Shown one piece after another: positions 5,630-7,996 of a DNA stretch of 7,996 bases (the stretch's first letter is position 1; every line of letters begins with the position of its first letter). A program made the position numbers and the translations under genes. Location of the stretch: contig SLLU01000070.1 in assembly GCA_007133925.1 (NCBI GenBank), positions 1 through 7,996 on the forward strand, given 5' to 3'. The notes beneath the pieces are model-generated. The model was not told where the DNA came from, made no database searches, and saw only the letters and a list, made by a program, of their open reading frames with translations. This stretch comes from Candidatus Halarchaeoplasma halalkaliphilum (GTDB taxonomy: Archaea > Thermoplasmatota > Thermoplasmata > Halarchaeoplasmatales > Halarchaeoplasmataceae).

Positions 5630-5639
5630 CTACATGTAG
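5630..5639. promoter_or_regulatory. 10-bp perfect palindrome CTACATGTAG upstream of the cysteine-hydrolase TATA box
   Basis: CTACATGTAG is self-complementary and ends eight bases upstream of the TATA box, in the short spacer after nrdJ. Its position would suit an activator or repressor, but nothing else supports that. No T-tract follows the nrdJ stop codon in this spacer. Confidence 0.25.
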
Positions 5640-5651
5640 GTCCATTCCTGC

Positions 5652-7904
5652 TCAGCACTGGCTGAAGCCGCAGTTGGGACAGGTTCTGCATCCCTCACTA
5701 AGGGTCAACATGGATCCGCAGTCAGGACACGAAGGATTCAGTCCCTGGTCAACTATCTTGGCCACGTCTGAAATATTATCTTCGGTCCCTGTTGGCAACC
5801 TTGCCTGCTCTCCCCGTGGCTTTCCTTCCATGTGCCACCTGAGTGCCTTCCCTATGGCATCCGGTATGGACAGTATCTTTTCGTTGAAGGCAAATATGGT
5901 ATCCGGTGAACGTATCCCCTCGAGCTGGGATATGACCTCCTCGGGAGGCATCCCGGAACGTAAGCAGAGGGATATGAGTCTGGCCAGGGATTCCGTGAAT
6001 GACTGTGTGAAACCACCCGAACGTCCTATCTGGGCGAAGACCTCGAAAAGGCCGTGTTCATCTTCGTTTATGGTGACGTACAATCCACCGTAACCCGTGG
6101 GTATCTTTCGTGTGGTTCCCGTAACGACCTGAGGTCGTTTTCTCGGTCGTCTTTCCACCCGTTTTTCTTCTTTGGAATCGTCTTCAACCTGCATCACCTG
6201 TTCGGACCTGGAACCGGTACGATACACGGTGACTCCCTTGCATTTAAGGTCATAGGCCAGATCGTAAACACGTTTTATATCGTCCTTGCTGGCGTCGTTG
6301 GGGAAGTTAACCGTCTTGGAGATGGCATTATCAACATATTTCTGGAAGACACCCTGCATCCTTATGTGCCATTCCGGGGTTATCTCCAGGGCGGTTTTGA
6401 ACAATTCCTTTACATCATCAGGGATCTCCTGTATGTTCGTCAGGGTCCCGGCCTTTGCAACCTTCTTCATGAGTTCTTCGCTGTAGAATCCCCTTTCTTT
6501 TGCTATCTCCTCGAATACCGGATCTGGCATCACAAGCTTCTGGCCGTCCAGTACGTTCTTGATGTAGGATACCGCAAATATGGGCTCTATACCGCTGCTG
6601 GTGTTGGCTATCATGCTGGTGGTACCTGTGGGGGCTATGGTGGTTGTGGTGGCATTCCGCATGGGTTTTTCGTAGGTGGATTCATCCCAGGACGGGAAGG
6701 AATCCCTGGTAACAGCTATGCGACCACTCACGTCTTTGCTCTTGTCTTGTATGAACCCCATGACATCCTCTGCCATCTTGAGGGCCTCCCGGCTGTCATA
6801 GGGTATACCAAGTTTGATGAGCATATGGTGCCAGCCCATGACACCCAGCCCGATCTTACGGTTGGAACTGACCCCTTTGGATATTGCATCCTCCTCTCCG
6901 TCATGTCCCGTAACATCCGGGAAATTGCTTGCGTCTATAACGTTATCCAGAAAACGCACGCCCAGGTCCACCAGGTGCCCCAGCTTTTCCCAATCCACCT
7001 TACCGTCCTTCACACAGTGGTTCAGGTTTATATGTCCCAGATTGCAGGCCTCGAAATCCTCTAAAGGCTGTTCGCCGCATGGATTTGTGGCATCCATGTA
7101 ATGCTTGGGATATTTCTCCGTGTCGAAGGGGCTTGCTTCGTTTATACGGTCTATGAATATTATACCCGGCTCTCCGTTCTTCCAAGCCTGATGCACTATC
7201 TTATCGTAAACCTCCCCTGCATCCAGCTTCTTGACGCATTCCTTGGAATAGGGATTGATGAGTTCGTATTCCTCGCCATACTTCACCGCTTCCATGAACT
7301 CTTCGGTTATGGCCACGGAGATATTGAAGTTGTTGAGTTCATTTTCTTCGTTTTTGCACGTTATGAACTCCTCTATGTCCGGGTGTTGGATGGATAGGAT
7401 CCCCATCTGGGCACCTCTCCTTTTACCACCCTGTTTGATGGTGTTGCACATCTCATCATAAACTCTCATGAAGGATATGGGTCCGCTGGCAACCCCTCCG
7501 GTGGATTTAACCACGTCCCCTTTAGGTCTAAGTCTGGAAAATGAATATCCCACTCCTCCCCCGGACTGGAATATCTTTGCAGCGTTCTTCACCTGCTGAA
7601 ATATGCTGTCCATATCGTCATTGGGCGAAAGAACAAAGCAAGCGCTCAGCTGTCCCAGTTTCAGGCCGGCGTTCATCAGGGTGGGGGAGTTGGGTACGAA
7701 ATCAAGGTTGGACAGAGCCTGGTAGAAATCTTCTTCCTCCTGGCCCCTGTCGTCATCATACCTATCGTTTACCTCTGCTATGGCTTTGGCAACCCTTCTG
7801 AACAGGTCCTCGGGGGTTTCGATTATGTTTCCTTCCTCGTCCCTTTTAAGATACCTTTCCTTCAATATTTTCCTTGCGTTCTCGTTGATAATGTCCTTAT
7901 TCAT
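5652..7904 (-). CDS. nrdJ: Class II (adenosylcobalamin-dependent) ribonucleotide reductase
   Basis: This 750-residue enzyme reduces ribonucleotides to deoxyribonucleotides, using adenosylcobalamin to generate a thiyl radical, and needs no oxygen and no second subunit. It opens directly with the reductase N-domain (ARKILKERYL, ETPEDLFRRVA) and has no N-terminal ATP-cone. FVPNSPTLMNAG precedes Cys89, and NPCGEQ carries Asn274, radical Cys276 and Glu278. ACNLGHINL holds Cys287. Cys89 and Cys287 correspond to the redox pair, and the 11-residue step between 276 and 287 matches Thermotoga NrdJ. APTGTTSMIA is the phosphate-binding loop. The C-terminal part has the NrdJ-specific domain and a cysteine-rich zinc-ribbon-like end (Cys726, 729, 739, 742, 745) with Cys750 as the last residue, likely used in re-reduction. 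No intein interrupts it. The ATG at 7904 is preferred over the in-frame GTG at 7913, because AAGTGA lies five bases before the ATG. Confidence 0.97.
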   Translation of the reverse strand: MNKDIINENARKILKERYLKRDEEGNIIETPEDLFRRVAKAIAEVNDRYDDDRGQEEEDFYQALSNLDFVPNSPTLMNAGLKLGQLSACFVLSPNDDMDSIFQQVKNAAKIFQSGGGVGYSFSRLRPKGDVVKSTGGVASGPISFMRVYDEMCNTIKQGGKRRGAQMGILSIQHPDIEEFITCKNEENELNNFNISVAITEEFMEAVKYGEEYELINPYSKECVKKLDAGEVYDKIVHQAWKNGEPGIIFIDRINEASPFDTEKYPKHYMDATNPCGEQPLEDFEACNLGHINLNHCVKDGKVDWEKLGHLVDLGVRFLDNVIDASNFPDVTGHDGEEDAISKGVSSNRKIGLGVMGWHHMLIKLGIPYDSREALKMAEDVMGFIQDKSKDVSGRIAVTRDSFPSWDESTYEKPMRNATTTTIAPTGTTSMIANTSSGIEPIFAVSYIKNVLDGQKLVMPDPVFEEIAKERGFYSEELMKKVAKAGTLTNIQEIPDDVKELFKTALEITPEWHIRMQGVFQKYVDNAISKTVNFPNDASKDDIKRVYDLAYDLKCKGVTVYRTGSRSEQVMQVEDDSKEEKRVERRPRKRPQVVTGTTRKIPTGYGGLYVTINEDEHGLFEVFAQIGRSGGFTQSFTESLARLISLCLRSGMPPEEVISQLEGIRSPDTIFAFNEKILSIPDAIGKALRWHMEGKPRGEQARLPTGTEDNISDVAKIVDQGLNPSCPDCGSMLTLSEGCRTCPNCGFSQC

Positions 7905-7996
7905 GTATTTCACTTCTGGATATGTCGATGGGAATGCGGGTATATCCTTTGGAGGTTAAGAAATTTGCCATTTCTCGATATATGATATTAATTGAT
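7905..7996 (-). promoter_or_regulatory. nrdJ upstream region with several AT-rich promoter candidates
   Basis: AAGTGA (7910-7915) is a weak Shine-Dalgarno match. AT-rich candidates for the TATA box are GGATATACC (7939-7947), TTTCTTAA near 7958-7965 and ATTAATATCATATAT near 7978-7992; none is clearly best. Short inverted repeats GAAAT/ATTTC (7960-7964 with 7970-7974) and GGATAT/ATATCC (7918-7923 with 7942-7947) are present. I see no NrdR-type box, no cobalamin riboswitch fragment and no gene on either strand. Confidence 0.35.

Noticed and set aside
6054..7064. 336-codon plus-strand open frame
   Set aside because: Antisense to the catalytic core of nrdJ; a composition-driven shadow with no recognisable protein.
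7905..7996. Cobalamin riboswitch or NrdR box before nrdJ
   Set aside because: No B12-box-like sequence or NrdR-type palindrome is visible in the 92 bases available, and only short weak inverted repeats were found.
1..7996. Defence system, prophage, CRISPR array or insertion sequence
   Set aside because: All seven genes belong to housekeeping or general families or are a lone small membrane protein. There are no direct repeats, transposase fragments, integrase genes or target-site duplications.

Overview
The window holds seven protein-coding genes with short spacers and no RNA gene, mobile element, CRISPR array or long repeat that I can recognise. It most probably comes from an archaeon. The spacers carry AT-rich TATA-like boxes about 25 bases upstream of plausible transcript starts, Shine-Dalgarno matches are of the AGGTG/GTGAT type, ATA and AGG/AGA codons are common, and the gene families are all ones found in archaea. 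Euryarchaeota in the broad sense (perhaps Thermoplasmatota-like) is my guess. The exact lineage cannot be fixed from the sequence, and several of these families also occur in bacteria.

Layout. Bases 1-1322 (minus) are the first 440 codons of a histidine ammonia-lyase (hutH) whose 3' end lies outside the window. A 127-base divergent spacer with an imperfect 24-bp dyad separates it from a rightward group: a dolichyl-phosphate-mannose-synthase-like family 2 glycosyltransferase with two C-terminal membrane helices (1450-2424), an AIM24/TIGR00266 family protein (2542-3267), and a 101-residue protein with two predicted membrane segments (3291-3596). This group converges, with only 13 bases between stop codons, on a leftward group: a cyclic 2,3-diphosphoglycerate synthetase-like P-loop protein (3610-4926), an exported permuted papain-like (YiiX/NlpC-P60 type) cysteine hydrolase (5009-5584), and a full-length class II adenosylcobalamin-dependent ribonucleotide reductase, nrdJ (5652-7904). 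The last 92 bases are the nrdJ upstream region.

How the genes work together. There is no obvious single pathway. HutH starts histidine catabolism, NrdJ makes deoxyribonucleotides without oxygen, and the glycosyltransferase belongs to lipid-linked sugar metabolism at the membrane. The AIM24 gene and the small membrane-protein gene are 23 bases apart and may be one unit. Most other genes appear to have their own promoter. All the catalytic residues I could check (HutH, NrdJ, P-loop protein, cysteine hydrolase, glycosyltransferase) are intact, so this reads as a normal chromosomal region. I found no convincing new multi-gene system. The best leads are the AIM24/membrane-protein pair, the exported cysteine hydrolase in a probable archaeon, the true role of the cDPG-synthetase homologue, and the operator-like dyads in the promoters.
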